From the NCBI GenBank assembly GCA_046728155.1, contig JBKPDY010000068.1, positions 1-64,000 on the forward strand: a stretch of DNA of 64,000 nt, read 5' to 3'. The stretch comes from CAWDLX01 sp046728155. GTDB lineage: Bacteria; Actinomycetota; Actinomycetes; Mycobacteriales; Micromonosporaceae. Shown piece after piece: positions 1 through 8,413 of the stretch (position 1 is its first letter; each line of letters opens with the position of its first letter). The position numbers were made by a program, and so were the translations under genes. The notes beneath the pieces are model-generated. The model did no database searches and was not told where the DNA came from. It saw only the letters and a list, made by a program, of their open reading frames with translations.

Positions 1-52
1 CGGTGCCGCCGGCCCCACTCGCCGTCGTCCGGCCACGAAACGACAACGAGAC

Positions 53-103
53 TTGACGACGGGATCCGTAGCTCGACTATCCTGCGGGGACGTGGATCCG
101 TAG
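53..103 (+). promoter_or_regulatory. Candidate promoter with flanking direct repeats, upstream of the PotABCD-like operon
   Basis: A TTGACG box at 53-58 and a TATCCT box at 78-83 are separated by 19 bp, a little longer than ideal. The decamer GGATCCGTAG occurs at 62-71 and again at 94-103, exactly 32 bp (about three helical turns) apart, on either side of the -10-like box. That arrangement suggests a binding site for a regulator, but no regulator gene is adjacent. The assignment is from pattern only. Confidence 0.4.
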
Positions 104-144
104 GGAGGTCCGGCAGCGTCGACTGATTCGGTGGAGGTAGCCCA

Positions 145-1236
145 GTGGCGGTCGCGCCGGCGATCAGGCTGGCCGGTCTGCGCAAGTCGTTCGGTGCCGT
201 CGAGGCGGTCGCCGGGATCGACCTTGACATCGCGGACGGCGAGTTCTTCTCCATGCTGGGCCCGTCCGGCTCGGGCAAGACCACGGTCCTGCGCCTGATC
301 GCGGGATTCGAGCTGCCCACGGCCGGCACCGTGCACCTGAGTGGACGCGATGTCACCCGTGTCCCCCCGTTCGATCGGGACGTGAACACGGTCTTCCAGG
401 ACTACGCCCTGTTTCCGCATATGGATGTGCAGGCAAACGTGGAGTACGGCCTGCGCGTCCGCGGGGTCGCCAAGCCGGAGCGTCTGGCCCGGGCACAGGA
501 GGCCTTGGCCACCGTTCGGCTGGAGGGCTATGGCGACCGGAAGCCGTCACAACTCTCCGGCGGCCAGCGACAACGGGTTGCGCTGGCCCGTGCGCTGGTG
601 AACCGTCCACGCGTTCTGCTGCTCGACGAACCGTTGGGAGCGCTCGACCTCAAGCTTCGGGAGGAGATGCAGGTCGAGCTGAAGGCCATCCAGCGCGAGG
701 TCGGTATCACGTTCGTGTTCGTCACACACGACCAGGGCGAGGCGCTGACGATGAGCGACCGGGTCGCCGTCTTCAACCACGGCCGGATCGAGCAGGTCGG
801 CGCGCCAGCGGAGGTGTACGAGCATCCCGCGACGACGTTCGTCGCCGGCTTCGTCGGTGTCTCCAACCTGCTCAGCGGCGAGACCGCCGAACGCATCATC
901 GGCCGGACGGGAGTCTTTTCCGTCCGGCCCGAGAAGATCTTCATCAGCTTCGATGGTCCGCCCGCTGCCGTCGGTGCGATCTCTACCACCGGACGGGTCG
1001 CCGAGGTCATCTACGCCGGACCGACGACTCGCCTCGTGGTTGACCTGGACGCCGGTGGCCAACGCCTCGTGGTCCTCGAACAGAACCGCGCGACGTCCTC
1101 GTCGGACGTCACGGCCATGCGCGACAAGCCGGTGTACCTGACCTGGCGTCGGGAGGACGTCGTCGCCGTCCCGTCGATACCGGCCCAGACATCGGTAACG
1201 GAAAGCCCGCCCGAGACATCCATCCAAAGGAAGTGA
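145..1236 (+). CDS. ABC importer ATPase, PotA-like
   Basis: ATPase subunit that would power uptake by the substrate-binding protein and two permeases encoded directly after it. The 363-residue protein has Walker A GPSGSGKTT at 39-47, signature LSGGQ near 137, Walker B LLLDEP near 158 and the switch histidine in THD near 194. About 120 residues of C-terminal TOBE-like domain follow, as in the PotA/CysA class. The GTG start is supported by GGAGGT at 133-138. The next gene begins 6 bp after the stop. Spermidine/putrescine specificity is only a family default. Because the neighbours degrade methylated amines, a quaternary amine or another cationic substrate is equally plausible. Confidence 0.93.
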   Translation: MAVAPAIRLAGLRKSFGAVEAVAGIDLDIADGEFFSMLGPSGSGKTTVLRLIAGFELPTAGTVHLSGRDVTRVPPFDRDVNTVFQDYALFPHMDVQANVEYGLRVRGVAKPERLARAQEALATVRLEGYGDRKPSQLSGGQRQRVALARALVNRPRVLLLDEPLGALDLKLREEMQVELKAIQREVGITFVFVTHDQGEALTMSDRVAVFNHGRIEQVGAPAEVYEHPATTFVAGFVGVSNLLSGETAERIIGRTGVFSVRPEKIFISFDGPPAAVGAISTTGRVAEVIYAGPTTRLVVDLDAGGQRLVVLEQNRATSSSDVTAMRDKPVYLTWRREDVVAVPSIPAQTSVTESPPETSIQRK

Positions 1237-1242
1237 GTCGAG

Positions 1243-2439
1243 ATGAGACGAGTCAGTTGGGCCGCGGCCGGCGTCGCCGGGCTCTTGATCCTCGCCGGTT
1301 GCGGATCCGGTAACAACGCGGGCACCGGCACCGGCCCCGGCGGAATCTCTCCGCCGAACATCCCCATGCTCTCGTCACTCGGGCCCGGCGAGGGCACCGT
1401 CAACATCGTCTCGTGGGCGGGGTACGTCGAGGACGGCTCCAATGACAAGACGGTCGACTGGGTCCACAGCTTCGAGAAGAACACCGGCTGCAAGGTGAAC
1501 AACAAGATCGCCGGCACGTCGGACGAGATGGTCACCCTGATGAGCTCCGGTGACTACGACGTCGTGTCCGCGTCCGGCGACGCGTCGCTACGGCTCATCT
1601 ACGGCGGCCAGGTGGCACCGGTCAACACCAACCTCGTGCCCAACTACAAGGACATCTTCGACGGTCTGAAGATGCAGGCGTGGAACTCGGTGAAGGGAGT
1701 CGCCTACGGCATTCCGCACGGACGCGGAGCCAACCTTCTCATGTACCGCACCGACTTAGTGAAGCCGGCGCCGAGGTCGTGGGGTGCTGTCTTCGACGCC
1801 AACTCGCCGTACAAGGGAAAGATCACGGCGTACGACTCGCCCATCTACATCGCGGACGCGGCGCTGTACCTCATGAAGACCAAGCCCGAACTGAACATCA
1901 AGAACCCGTACGCCCTGGACGACGCCCAGTTCCAGGCGTCGATCGATCTGCTCAAGCAGCAGAACGCCAACATCGGCGAGTACTGGTCGGATTACACCAA
2001 GGAGGTCGAGGCCTTCAAGTCCGGTAACTCCGTGCTGGGTACGACCTGGCAGGTCATCACCAACCTCGCCCAGGCCGACAAGGCACCGGTCGAGGCGCTC
2101 CTGCCGTCGGAGGGTGCGACGGGATGGTCCGACACCTGGATGATCTCGTCACACGCCAAGCACCCGAACTGCGCCTACATGTGGATGAACCACATTGTCT
2201 CGCCCGAGGTCAATGCGGCCGTCGCGGAGTGGTTCGGTGAGGCGCCGGCGAACCGGCTCGCCTGCGACCACACAGCCGACAAGAACTTCTGCACGACGTT
2301 CCATGCCGACGACGAGTCGTACTTCGGCAAGGTCTGGTACTGGAACACGCCGATCGCCCAGTGCCTGGACGGCCGGACGAACGTGACGTGCAAGGACTAC
2401 GCGGCCTGGACCGCGGCCTGGACGACCATCAAGGGCTGA
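1243..2439 (+). CDS. Lipoprotein substrate-binding protein, PotD-like
   Basis: Extracellular receptor of the PotABCD-type importer. The 398-residue product starts with MRR, a hydrophobic run, and lipobox LAGC, so Cys20 would be lipidated and anchor it to the outer membrane face. The body has the PotD-like opening VNIVSWAGYVEDG and an alternating alpha/beta pattern typical of solute-binding family 1/PotD proteins. The C-terminal third carries several cysteines (for example in CDHT, FCTTF, QCLDG, TCKDY), probably disulfides after export. An AAAGGAAG ribosome site lies 10 bp before the ATG. The ligand cannot be read from sequence; polyamine is the family expectation, methylated amine the contextual alternative. 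Confidence 0.9.
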   Translation: MRRVSWAAAGVAGLLILAGCGSGNNAGTGTGPGGISPPNIPMLSSLGPGEGTVNIVSWAGYVEDGSNDKTVDWVHSFEKNTGCKVNNKIAGTSDEMVTLMSSGDYDVVSASGDASLRLIYGGQVAPVNTNLVPNYKDIFDGLKMQAWNSVKGVAYGIPHGRGANLLMYRTDLVKPAPRSWGAVFDANSPYKGKITAYDSPIYIADAALYLMKTKPELNIKNPYALDDAQFQASIDLLKQQNANIGEYWSDYTKEVEAFKSGNSVLGTTWQVITNLAQADKAPVEALLPSEGATGWSDTWMISSHAKHPNCAYMWMNHIVSPEVNAAVAEWFGEAPANRLACDHTADKNFCTTFHADDESYFGKVWYWNTPIAQCLDGRTNVTCKDYAAWTAAWTTIKG

Positions 2440-2441
2440 CG

Positions 2442-3350
2442 TTGGCCGTCTCCACAGTGGACTCAGGTACCCCGGCTCCGGCCGGGGCACCTGGGCGCAA
2501 CGTCGCCGTGTGGCTGTACCGCCACGCCGGCGTGCGGCTGGCCGCACTGCTCTCTGCGCCGATGGCCTGGCTGGTGCTTGCCTACCTCGGCTCGCTCGCG
2601 GTGCTGCTGGTGTCATCACTGTGGACGGTCAACAGCTTCACCGGCGGGCTGGTCCACACATTCACGCTGGACAACTTCCGGACGATTCTTTCCGAGCCCG
2701 TGTACCGCGAGGTCGCCATCCGCAGCGTGGCTGTGGCGGCCGCGGTGACGGTGATCGACGCGTTGGTCGCGTTCCCGATGGCGTTCTACATGGCGAAGGT
2801 GGCGTCCCGGCGCAATCGCCACTGGCTCGTGATCGCGATCCTCACCCCGCTTTGGGCGAGTTATCTGGTCAAGGCGTACGCCTGGCGGGTGATGCTGGCC
2901 AACGGCGGGCCGGTCGACTGGCTCCTCGGTGGCCCGGGCCACGGGCCGGGGTACGGGTTGACGGCGACCATCATCGTGCTGTCGTACTTGTGGCTGCCGT
3001 ACATGATCCTGCCTGTCTACACAGGACTGGAGAGGTTGCCCGACTCCATGCTCGAGGCCTCGGCGGATCTGGGCGGTCGCGCTGGCCGCACGTTCCGGTC
3101 GATCGTGCTGCCGATGGTCGTGCCATCGGTCGTCGCCGGGTCGATCTTCACGTTCTCCCTCTCGCTCGGTGACTACATCACCGTGCAGATCGTCGGCGGC
3201 CGGTACCAGCTCATCGGTAACCTCGTGTACGCCAATATCGGTGTGGCGAACAACCTCCCCCTCGCGGCGGCGCTGGCTCTGATACCGGTTCTCATCATGG
3301 TGGGATACCTGCTCGCCGTCCGGCGCACGGGAGCACTGGACCAGCTATGA
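2442..3350 (+). CDS. ABC importer permease, PotB-like
   Basis: Inner-membrane permease of the same importer, about 302 residues with six predicted hydrophobic segments. The EAA-type cytoplasmic loop appears as EASADLGGRAGRTFRSIVLP near residue 205. The frame is open back into the preceding gene. I place the start at the TTG at 2442, 2 bp after the receptor stop, because AAGGG at 2431-2435 is correctly spaced; a GTG at 2457 is the alternative. The 3' end overlaps the next permease by ATGA. The start falls next to one of the TCCACAGTGGA palindromes (2451-2461) that recur in this window. Confidence 0.88.
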   Translation: MAVSTVDSGTPAPAGAPGRNVAVWLYRHAGVRLAALLSAPMAWLVLAYLGSLAVLLVSSLWTVNSFTGGLVHTFTLDNFRTILSEPVYREVAIRSVAVAAAVTVIDALVAFPMAFYMAKVASRRNRHWLVIAILTPLWASYLVKAYAWRVMLANGGPVDWLLGGPGHGPGYGLTATIIVLSYLWLPYMILPVYTGLERLPDSMLEASADLGGRAGRTFRSIVLPMVVPSVVAGSIFTFSLSLGDYITVQIVGGRYQLIGNLVYANIGVANNLPLAAALALIPVLIMVGYLLAVRRTGALDQL

Positions 3351-4162
3351 CCCTGTCCCCGCTGACCCGATGGCTGTTACGGCTGGCCATGGCACTCGGT
3401 CTGGCCGTCATCTACGTTCCGCTCGCCATCGTGCTGCTCAACTCGTTCAACGCCGACCGCACCTTTGCCTGGCCACCACCGAGCCTGACCACGCAGTGGT
3501 GGAGCCGGGCCTGGGAGAGCGGCGGCGCGCGCAGTGCACTGTGGACATCGGTCCAGACCGGACTGAGCGCCACGGCCATCGCGCTGGTGCTCGGCTCGAT
3601 GGTCGCCTTCGCCGTCGGCCGGTACCGTTTCTTCGGCCGCAACGCGATCTCGCTCCTGATCGTGCTCCCGATCGCCTTACCCGGCATCGTCACCGGGATC
3701 GCGTTGAACAGCACATACCAGGCGCTGGTCCAGCCACTCGGTGTCCAGAAGGGACTGTTCTGGGTCATCGTGGGCCACGCCACGTTCTGCGTGGTGATCG
3801 TCTACAACAACGTGATCGCGCGGCTGCGGCGGCTCGGCGGCAACTTCGAGGAGGCCAGCGCCGACCTCGGCGCCGGCCCGTGGCAGACGTTCCGGCTCGT
3901 GACCTTTCCGCTGATCCGGTCGGCCCTGTTCGCCGGCGGCCTGCTCGCCTTCGCGCTTTCGTTCGACGAGATCATCGTGACGACGTTCACCGCCGGACCA
4001 GGCACGCAGACTTTGCCGATCTGGATCTTCAGCAACCTCTTCCGACCCAACCAGGCTCCGGTCATCAACGTCGTCGCCGCCGTGCTCGTCGTCGTGTCGA
4101 TCGGGCCGATCTACCTCGCGCAGCGGCTCTCCTCGGACACCGCCGCCGGCGGCCGGCTCTAG
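3347..4162 (+). CDS. ABC importer permease, PotC-like
   Basis: Second inner-membrane permease of the PotABCD-type importer, 271 residues. It has an N-terminal membrane helix followed by LLNSFNADRTFAWPPP, characteristic of PotC homologues, and an EAA loop EASADLGAGPWQTFRLVTFP near residue 165. The start codon overlaps the previous stop (ATGA), indicating translational coupling. It is the last gene of the operon. A perfect 14-bp palindrome (4180-4193) lies shortly after its TAG stop and may belong to the next gene's promoter. ATPase, receptor and both permeases are all present and intact, so the importer looks functional. Confidence 0.92.
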   Translation: MTLSPLTRWLLRLAMALGLAVIYVPLAIVLLNSFNADRTFAWPPPSLTTQWWSRAWESGGARSALWTSVQTGLSATAIALVLGSMVAFAVGRYRFFGRNAISLLIVLPIALPGIVTGIALNSTYQALVQPLGVQKGLFWVIVGHATFCVVIVYNNVIARLRRLGGNFEEASADLGAGPWQTFRLVTFPLIRSALFAGGLLAFALSFDEIIVTTFTAGPGTQTLPIWIFSNLFRPNQAPVINVVAAVLVVVSIGPIYLAQRLSSDTAAGGRL

Positions 4163-4179
4163 CCGTAGGTTCGCTGGGA

Positions 4180-4207
4180 CCTTCGCGCGAAGGGTAAGGT
4201 TCGGCCG
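4180..4207 (+). promoter_or_regulatory. Leaderless-type promoter preceded by a perfect 14-bp palindrome
   Basis: CCTTCGCGCGAAGG (4180-4193) is perfectly palindromic. It is followed at once by a TAAGGT box (4195-4200) and seven bases later by the GTG at 4208, the spacing expected for a leaderless transcript in actinobacteria. The palindrome could be an operator or the stem of a terminator for the upstream permease. Confidence 0.4.
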
Positions 4208-5227
4208 GTGACCCGATGTGCCTGCCCGGTCCACGTGTCGGGACAGTCGGTCAAGATCGGCGTTTGCGTCTCAGAAACGACGCCTGGAGTCGTTTCCGGT
4301 TCCGTGGCAGCGATCTTGCGCCCGGTTCCCAGCATCTGGATAGGGATTGCCGTTGCGCTGGCTGGCCTGCTCGGCTGTAGCTCCACCGCCGCGCCCACGG
4401 CACCCGCGGTGTCCCCGGCACCGGCAACGACATCCGCTCCGGCGCCCATCGTGACCACCCCGGGACCGGCCCGACCGGACCACATCGTCGTCGTAGTCCT
4501 GGAGAACAAGGCGGCAGCGGAGGTGGCCGGGAATCCGATGGCACCGTACCTCAACTCGCTGATGGCACACTCCGCGGTCCTGACCCGGTCACATGCCGTG
4601 TCGCATCCGAGCGAGCCCAACTACCTCGCCCTCTTCTCCGGGTCCACCCACGGTCTGACCAGCGATCGCTGCCCTCTTCACCTAGGCAACCAGCCGAATC
4701 TCGGCCGCCAGCTCCTCGACGCCGGACTCACCTTCGTCGGCTACTCCGAGGGTCTGCCCGCCGTGGGTTTCGCCGGCTGCTCCAGCGACAGGTACGCGGC
4801 GAAACACGCGCCCTGGGTCCACTTTGGAAACCTGCCGCCGACGGTGAACCAGCCGTCATCCGCGTTTGCGGACTTCGGTCGGCTGCCGACCGTTGCGTTT
4901 CTCATCCCGGACCTGTGCCACGACATGCACGACTGCGCGATCGGCACCGGCGATTCGTGGCTGCGTAGCCACGTCGACCCGTACGTACGCTGGGCCCACG
5001 ATCACGACAGCGTGCTCATCGTGACCTTCGACGAGGACGACAACTCCTCAAACAACCACATCCTGACCTTTCTCAGTGGGGCGGGAATCCGTCCCGGCCG
5101 CTACCCGCAACCGATCGACCACTACGGCGTGCTCGCCACCATCGAGGACCTGTACGCCTTGGGCCGGCTGGGCAACGCAGCCACGGGTTCGCCGATCACG
5201 TCCGCCACGGGTCTGGGGCTTCGCTGA
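4208..5227 (+). CDS. Lipoprotein phosphoesterase (acid phosphatase/phospholipase C-like family)
   Basis: Predicted secreted, lipid-anchored phosphoesterase. A hydrophobic stretch ends in lipobox LLGC (Cys57 if GTG 4208 is used), followed by a Pro/Ala/Thr-rich linker and then the catalytic domain. That domain has DHIVVVVLENK, the SEPNYLALFSG block, HDMHDC...GTGDSWL, and the metal-binding TFDEDD...NNHI block of the AcpA/phosphoesterase family. The start is uncertain. GTG 4208 has a well-spaced leaderless -10 box, but gives an unusually long 42-residue n-region, part of which is encoded by a palindromic repeat (4253-4317). Starts at GTG 4304 or TTG 4316 would give a normal signal peptide. Substrate unknown. 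Confidence 0.8.
   Translation: MTRCACPVHVSGQSVKIGVCVSETTPGVVSGSVAAILRPVPSIWIGIAVALAGLLGCSSTAAPTAPAVSPAPATTSAPAPIVTTPGPARPDHIVVVVLENKAAAEVAGNPMAPYLNSLMAHSAVLTRSHAVSHPSEPNYLALFSGSTHGLTSDRCPLHLGNQPNLGRQLLDAGLTFVGYSEGLPAVGFAGCSSDRYAAKHAPWVHFGNLPPTVNQPSSAFADFGRLPTVAFLIPDLCHDMHDCAIGTGDSWLRSHVDPYVRWAHDHDSVLIVTFDEDDNSSNNHILTFLSGAGIRPGRYPQPIDHYGVLATIEDLYALGRLGNAATGSPITSATGLGLR
4253..4317. repeat. 65-bp dispersed palindromic repeat, copy 1 (family C)
   Basis: Imperfect inverted repeat beginning AAGATCGGCG and ending CGATCTT. It has the same length as the copy at 26021-26085 and shares its ends and the internal AGTCGTTTC/CGTCGTTTC block. The outer 7 bp and an inner 7 bp (AAACGAC/GTCGTTT) pair while the middle is diverged. 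It sits in the 5' part of the phosphoesterase gene. Confidence 0.65.
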
Positions 5228-5230
5228 TCG

Positions 5231-5284
5231 CCGGCTGGGGACTCCCGAGTCCGTCATTGCGGGCCTGTGTTGACCCAGCCGGCG
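5231..5284 (+). repeat. 54-bp dispersed palindromic repeat, copy 1 (family A)
   Basis: Begins CCGGCTGGGG and ends TGACCCAGCCGGCG, with partly complementary ends. It aligns without gaps to 63421-63474 (about 41 of 54 positions identical) and, in reverse, to 48321-48370. It lies at the convergent junction between the phosphoesterase and soxG and encodes the last ten residues and stop of SoxG. It could act as a bidirectional terminator. Confidence 0.7.
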
Positions 5285-5829
5285 TGGGTCCATTCGGACG
5301 CGGCGTCGAGCAACCAGGCGGCGAGGTACGGCGCGAAGGACGCCTGGACCAGGATCCGCACCTCGTCCGGAGCTTCACCGAATAGCATCACCCGGGCCCG
5401 CGCGAGCCACGTCTGAGCACACCACTCTGGCTTCGCGGCAACGAGGTCGAGAGCACACCCGTGGGCCAGCAGGTTCAACGCGTCCGGCCCGCCGACGGCG
5501 ACAGTCGTCCGCTGGGCGCTGACGTCGACCAGGCTCCAACCCTCGCCATCCGGGGGATAGAGGCGCTGCCCGTGGAGCACCAGCCACTCATCCGGGCCGA
5601 GCCACAAGGCGGCGGTGTCGCCCGCACGCGTCACCGTGTTCGGCTCGGTGGGTAGCACGACGCCCAGTGCGGCGCCGGCGGCCGGCCGCGCATCGGCGGT
5701 GGCCCGCACGTTGACCTGAGGCACGAACGGGATCTCGGCGATCCGGAGCGCTCCTCCACTGTGGACTTCGACAGCCGCGAACCTCTCCGCCCACTCGGCC
5801 AGAGGGCTGCGCCGGCGATCAGCCGTCAC
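5254..5829 (-). CDS. soxG: Sarcosine oxidase gamma subunit
   Basis: Smallest-function subunit of heterotetrameric sarcosine oxidase, which oxidises sarcosine to glycine and passes the methyl carbon to THF as methylene-THF, yielding H2O2. At 191 residues it matches the family, with the SPLAEW opening, IPFVPQVNVRA, and the WLGPDEWLV/VDVSAQRTTVAVGGPDA blocks. The frame is open further upstream, but GTG 5829 follows AAGGGGAGC and overlaps the soxA stop by 11 bp, so it is the likely start. The last ten residues (AGWVNTGPQ and neighbours) are encoded by a dispersed palindromic repeat, so the C-terminus is lineage-specific. It is the final gene of the long catabolic train. Confidence 0.9.
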   Translation of the reverse strand: MTADRRRSPLAEWAERFAAVEVHSGGALRIAEIPFVPQVNVRATADARPAAGAALGVVLPTEPNTVTRAGDTAALWLGPDEWLVLHGQRLYPPDGEGWSLVDVSAQRTTVAVGGPDALNLLAHGCALDLVAAKPEWCAQTWLARARVMLFGEAPDEVRILVQASFAPYLAAWLLDAASEWTHAGWVNTGPQ

Positions 5830-8413
5830 GGCGCTCCCCCTTCGGGTCGTACAGCACATAGTTCGCAACCTGTACCGGCGTCGGCACGCCGTCGACCACC
5901 GCGTAGACATCAGTGCCGATCCGGTCGCGCCCGCCGGCCACCAGCGCCAGGGCGAACGTACGCCCGAGCGCCTGGCTGTGGTAGCTGGACGTCACGTGAC
6001 CCAGGTACGGCACCGGCGGCGCACCGAGCACAGTGGACTCGACCAGATGGGTGCCCTCGGCCAGCAGCAGCGAGCGATCCTCCGGCAGCAGGCCGACCAG
6101 CTGCTTGCGGTCCGGACGGCAGGTGTCCGGACGGGACAGTGAGCGCATGCCGATGAAGTCCCTCTTGGTCTTCGACACCGCCCAGCTCAGCCCGAGGTCG
6201 TGGGGCGTCACGGTACCGTCCGTGTCCTGGCCGACGATGGGATACCCCTTCTCGGCCCGGAGCACGTGCATGGTCTCCGTGCCGTACGGGGTGACGCCCT
6301 CGTCGGCCAGCGCCTGCCACAACGCCAACCCGTACCAGGTAGGCACGTTGATTTCGTAGGCGAGCTCACCCGAGAAGCTGATCCTGAAGACCCGGGCATC
6401 GAGCCCGGCGACGGTGGCGTCGCGCCAGGTCATGAACGGGAAGATCGCCGCGTCGACAGCCAGGTCAGGCGCCAGGCCGGCGAGCACGGTACGCGAACCC
6501 GGGCCGACCAGCGCGGCCGTCGCCCATTGGTCGGTGACCGACGTACACCACGCCCGAAGGCTCGGCCACTCCGTCTGCAGCCACTCCTCCATCCACTCCA
6601 GTACGGCGGCGGCGTTACCGGTCGTGGTGGTGAGCAGGAACCGGTCTGCTGCCAGACGCGCGACCGTCCCGTCGTCGAAGACCATACCGTCGGCGTGACA
6701 CATCACGCCGTATCGGACCGATCCGACGGCGAGGGTGCTCATCATGTTGGTGTACAGACGATCCAGGAACTCGGCTGCGTCCGGACCATGCACGTCGATC
6801 TTGCCGAGCGTGGAGACGTCCATCATCGCCACGTCCGTTCGGGCGGCAACGCATTCGCGGGCGACCGCGGCCCGCATGTCTTCTCCGTCGAAGGGGTAGT
6901 ACCAGGCCCGCTTCCATTGACCGACATTCTCGAACGTGGCGCCGTGGGCTACGTGCCAGTCATGCATCGCGGTTACCCGGGACGGGTCGAATAGGTCGCC
7001 GCGTTCCCGACCGGCCAGCACCGCGAACGACACCGGAAGGTACGGCGGGCGGAATGTCGTCATCCCGACCGAGCCGACGTCGGCCCCGAGCGAGGCGGCG
7101 ACGGCCGCGCTGGTCAGCAGGCCCGAAGTCTTGCCCTGATCATGCGCTGTGCCGGCCGTGGTGAACCGCTTGACGTGCTCCACCGATCGCAACCCGGCCG
7201 CGGTCGCCCGGCGGATGTCGGCGAGGGTGACGTCCCGCTGCAGGTCGACGAAGATGCGTTCGTCCACATCGGACGGTTCCGGCAACGTAGGTGGCCCCGT
7301 CCGGGGCAGGCCAGTCCCCGCGGCCGCGCCGACGACCTGCACCCGTTGCCGGCAGCCGTCTGGCACGAACGCCCCCAGGGCCTCGTCGAAGCGCAACCGG
7401 CCGCCGGCCTGGCTGTACAAGTGGAGCACGGGGCTGAACCCGCCAGAAACGAGGAGCAGATCGGCCTTGTACTCGGCGCCGTTGACCACGACCGCCTCGA
7501 CGCGGTCGCGGCCTCGCACTCCGTCGATCCGCGCGGACGCGATAACCTCGGTGCCCGTGTCCACAGTGGTCGCGCCGGCCCGCGTGTCGGCGATCACGAC
7601 GATCTCGATGCCCGCCGCGGCGAGGTCGGCAGCGACACCGTACGCGGTGTCGTTGTTCGTGTGTACAACCGCCCGATGACCGGCCAGCACCCCGTACCGG
7701 TGCAGGTACTCGCACGCGGCGCCGGCCAGCATCACTCCGGGGAGGTCGTTGTCGGGAAAGGCGACAAGCCGCTCGTGGGCGCCGGTGGCCAAGACCACCG
7801 AAGCGGCCCGGATCCGCCACAGCCGCTCGCGGGCGACGCCGGTCGACGCGGCCCCGCCGAGGTGGTTGGTGCGCCGCTGTACCGCGGTGATGAAGTTGTC
7901 CTCGTAGTAACCGACGGCGGTCGTACGGGTCAGCGCTCGCACGCCCGCCGGGATCTCCGGCCCGGGTGGTCGCTCGTCGACCAGGATCACGCGTCCGCCC
8001 GCCTGCGCCGCCTCGGCGGCAGCCGCGATCCCAGCCGGGCCGGCCCCGACGACCAGGCACTCGCAGTGGGCCCAGACGGAGTCGTATCGGGCCGTGTCTC
8101 CGGTCGCGGCGAGCCGACCCCGACCCGGCAATGACGTGGCGACCAGTCCGTCATAGAGCTCGACCGTGGTCGCGGTCAGCATCGGCTCCGGGTACGGCGA
8201 CTCGATCTGGACGATCGCGCACGGCTCCTCGCTGCCGGCGGCCACGATGCCGCGGCGGCGATCGAGATTGACGCTGGTCGCCACCGTGTGGATCCCGTTC
8301 GCCAGTAGGGCCGAAGCCAGCGTGTCTCCGGCGAACCCGGTCAGCCGGCGGCCGTCGAAGGTGAAGTTCAACGGACGCGAGCGGTCGACGAGTCCCGCGG
8401 TCGCGTGCCTCAC
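5819..8413 (-). CDS. soxA: Sarcosine oxidase alpha subunit (short form)
   Basis: Large subunit of heterotetrameric sarcosine oxidase; it binds NAD+ and contains the folate site that captures the methyl carbon. Order: DRSRPLNFTFDG...GDTLASALLANG N-terminal ferredoxin-like part (1-100), FAD/NAD-binding core starting LVVGAGPAGIAAAAEAA (about 135), and a GcvT-like folate domain in the C-terminal 380 residues (SFSGELAYEINVP, LRAEKGYPIVGQDTDG). Start GTG 8413 overlaps the soxD stop by GTGA. At 864 residues it is about 100 short of well-studied homologues. Most of the deficit is a linker normally found between ELYDGLVA and the dinucleotide fold, here reduced to about 25 residues. The reading frame is intact. 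Confidence 0.93.
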   Translation of the reverse strand: MRHATAGLVDRSRPLNFTFDGRRLTGFAGDTLASALLANGIHTVATSVNLDRRRGIVAAGSEEPCAIVQIESPYPEPMLTATTVELYDGLVATSLPGRGRLAATGDTARYDSVWAHCECLVVGAGPAGIAAAAEAAQAGGRVILVDERPPGPEIPAGVRALTRTTAVGYYEDNFITAVQRRTNHLGGAASTGVARERLWRIRAASVVLATGAHERLVAFPDNDLPGVMLAGAACEYLHRYGVLAGHRAVVHTNNDTAYGVAADLAAAGIEIVVIADTRAGATTVDTGTEVIASARIDGVRGRDRVEAVVVNGAEYKADLLLVSGGFSPVLHLYSQAGGRLRFDEALGAFVPDGCRQRVQVVGAAAGTGLPRTGPPTLPEPSDVDERIFVDLQRDVTLADIRRATAAGLRSVEHVKRFTTAGTAHDQGKTSGLLTSAAVAASLGADVGSVGMTTFRPPYLPVSFAVLAGRERGDLFDPSRVTAMHDWHVAHGATFENVGQWKRAWYYPFDGEDMRAAVARECVAARTDVAMMDVSTLGKIDVHGPDAAEFLDRLYTNMMSTLAVGSVRYGVMCHADGMVFDDGTVARLAADRFLLTTTTGNAAAVLEWMEEWLQTEWPSLRAWCTSVTDQWATAALVGPGSRTVLAGLAPDLAVDAAIFPFMTWRDATVAGLDARVFRISFSGELAYEINVPTWYGLALWQALADEGVTPYGTETMHVLRAEKGYPIVGQDTDGTVTPHDLGLSWAVSKTKRDFIGMRSLSRPDTCRPDRKQLVGLLPEDRSLLLAEGTHLVESTVLGAPPVPYLGHVTSSYHSQALGRTFALALVAGGRDRIGTDVYAVVDGVPTPVQVANYVLYDPKGERRDG

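Noticed and set aside
7142..8134. Long antisense frame across soxA (and a similar one at 9146-10072 across soxB and the end of dimethylglycine oxidase)
   Set aside because: Products are low-complexity Gly/Arg/Asp-rich with no domain, and third-position G+C bias clearly favours the sox reading frames.
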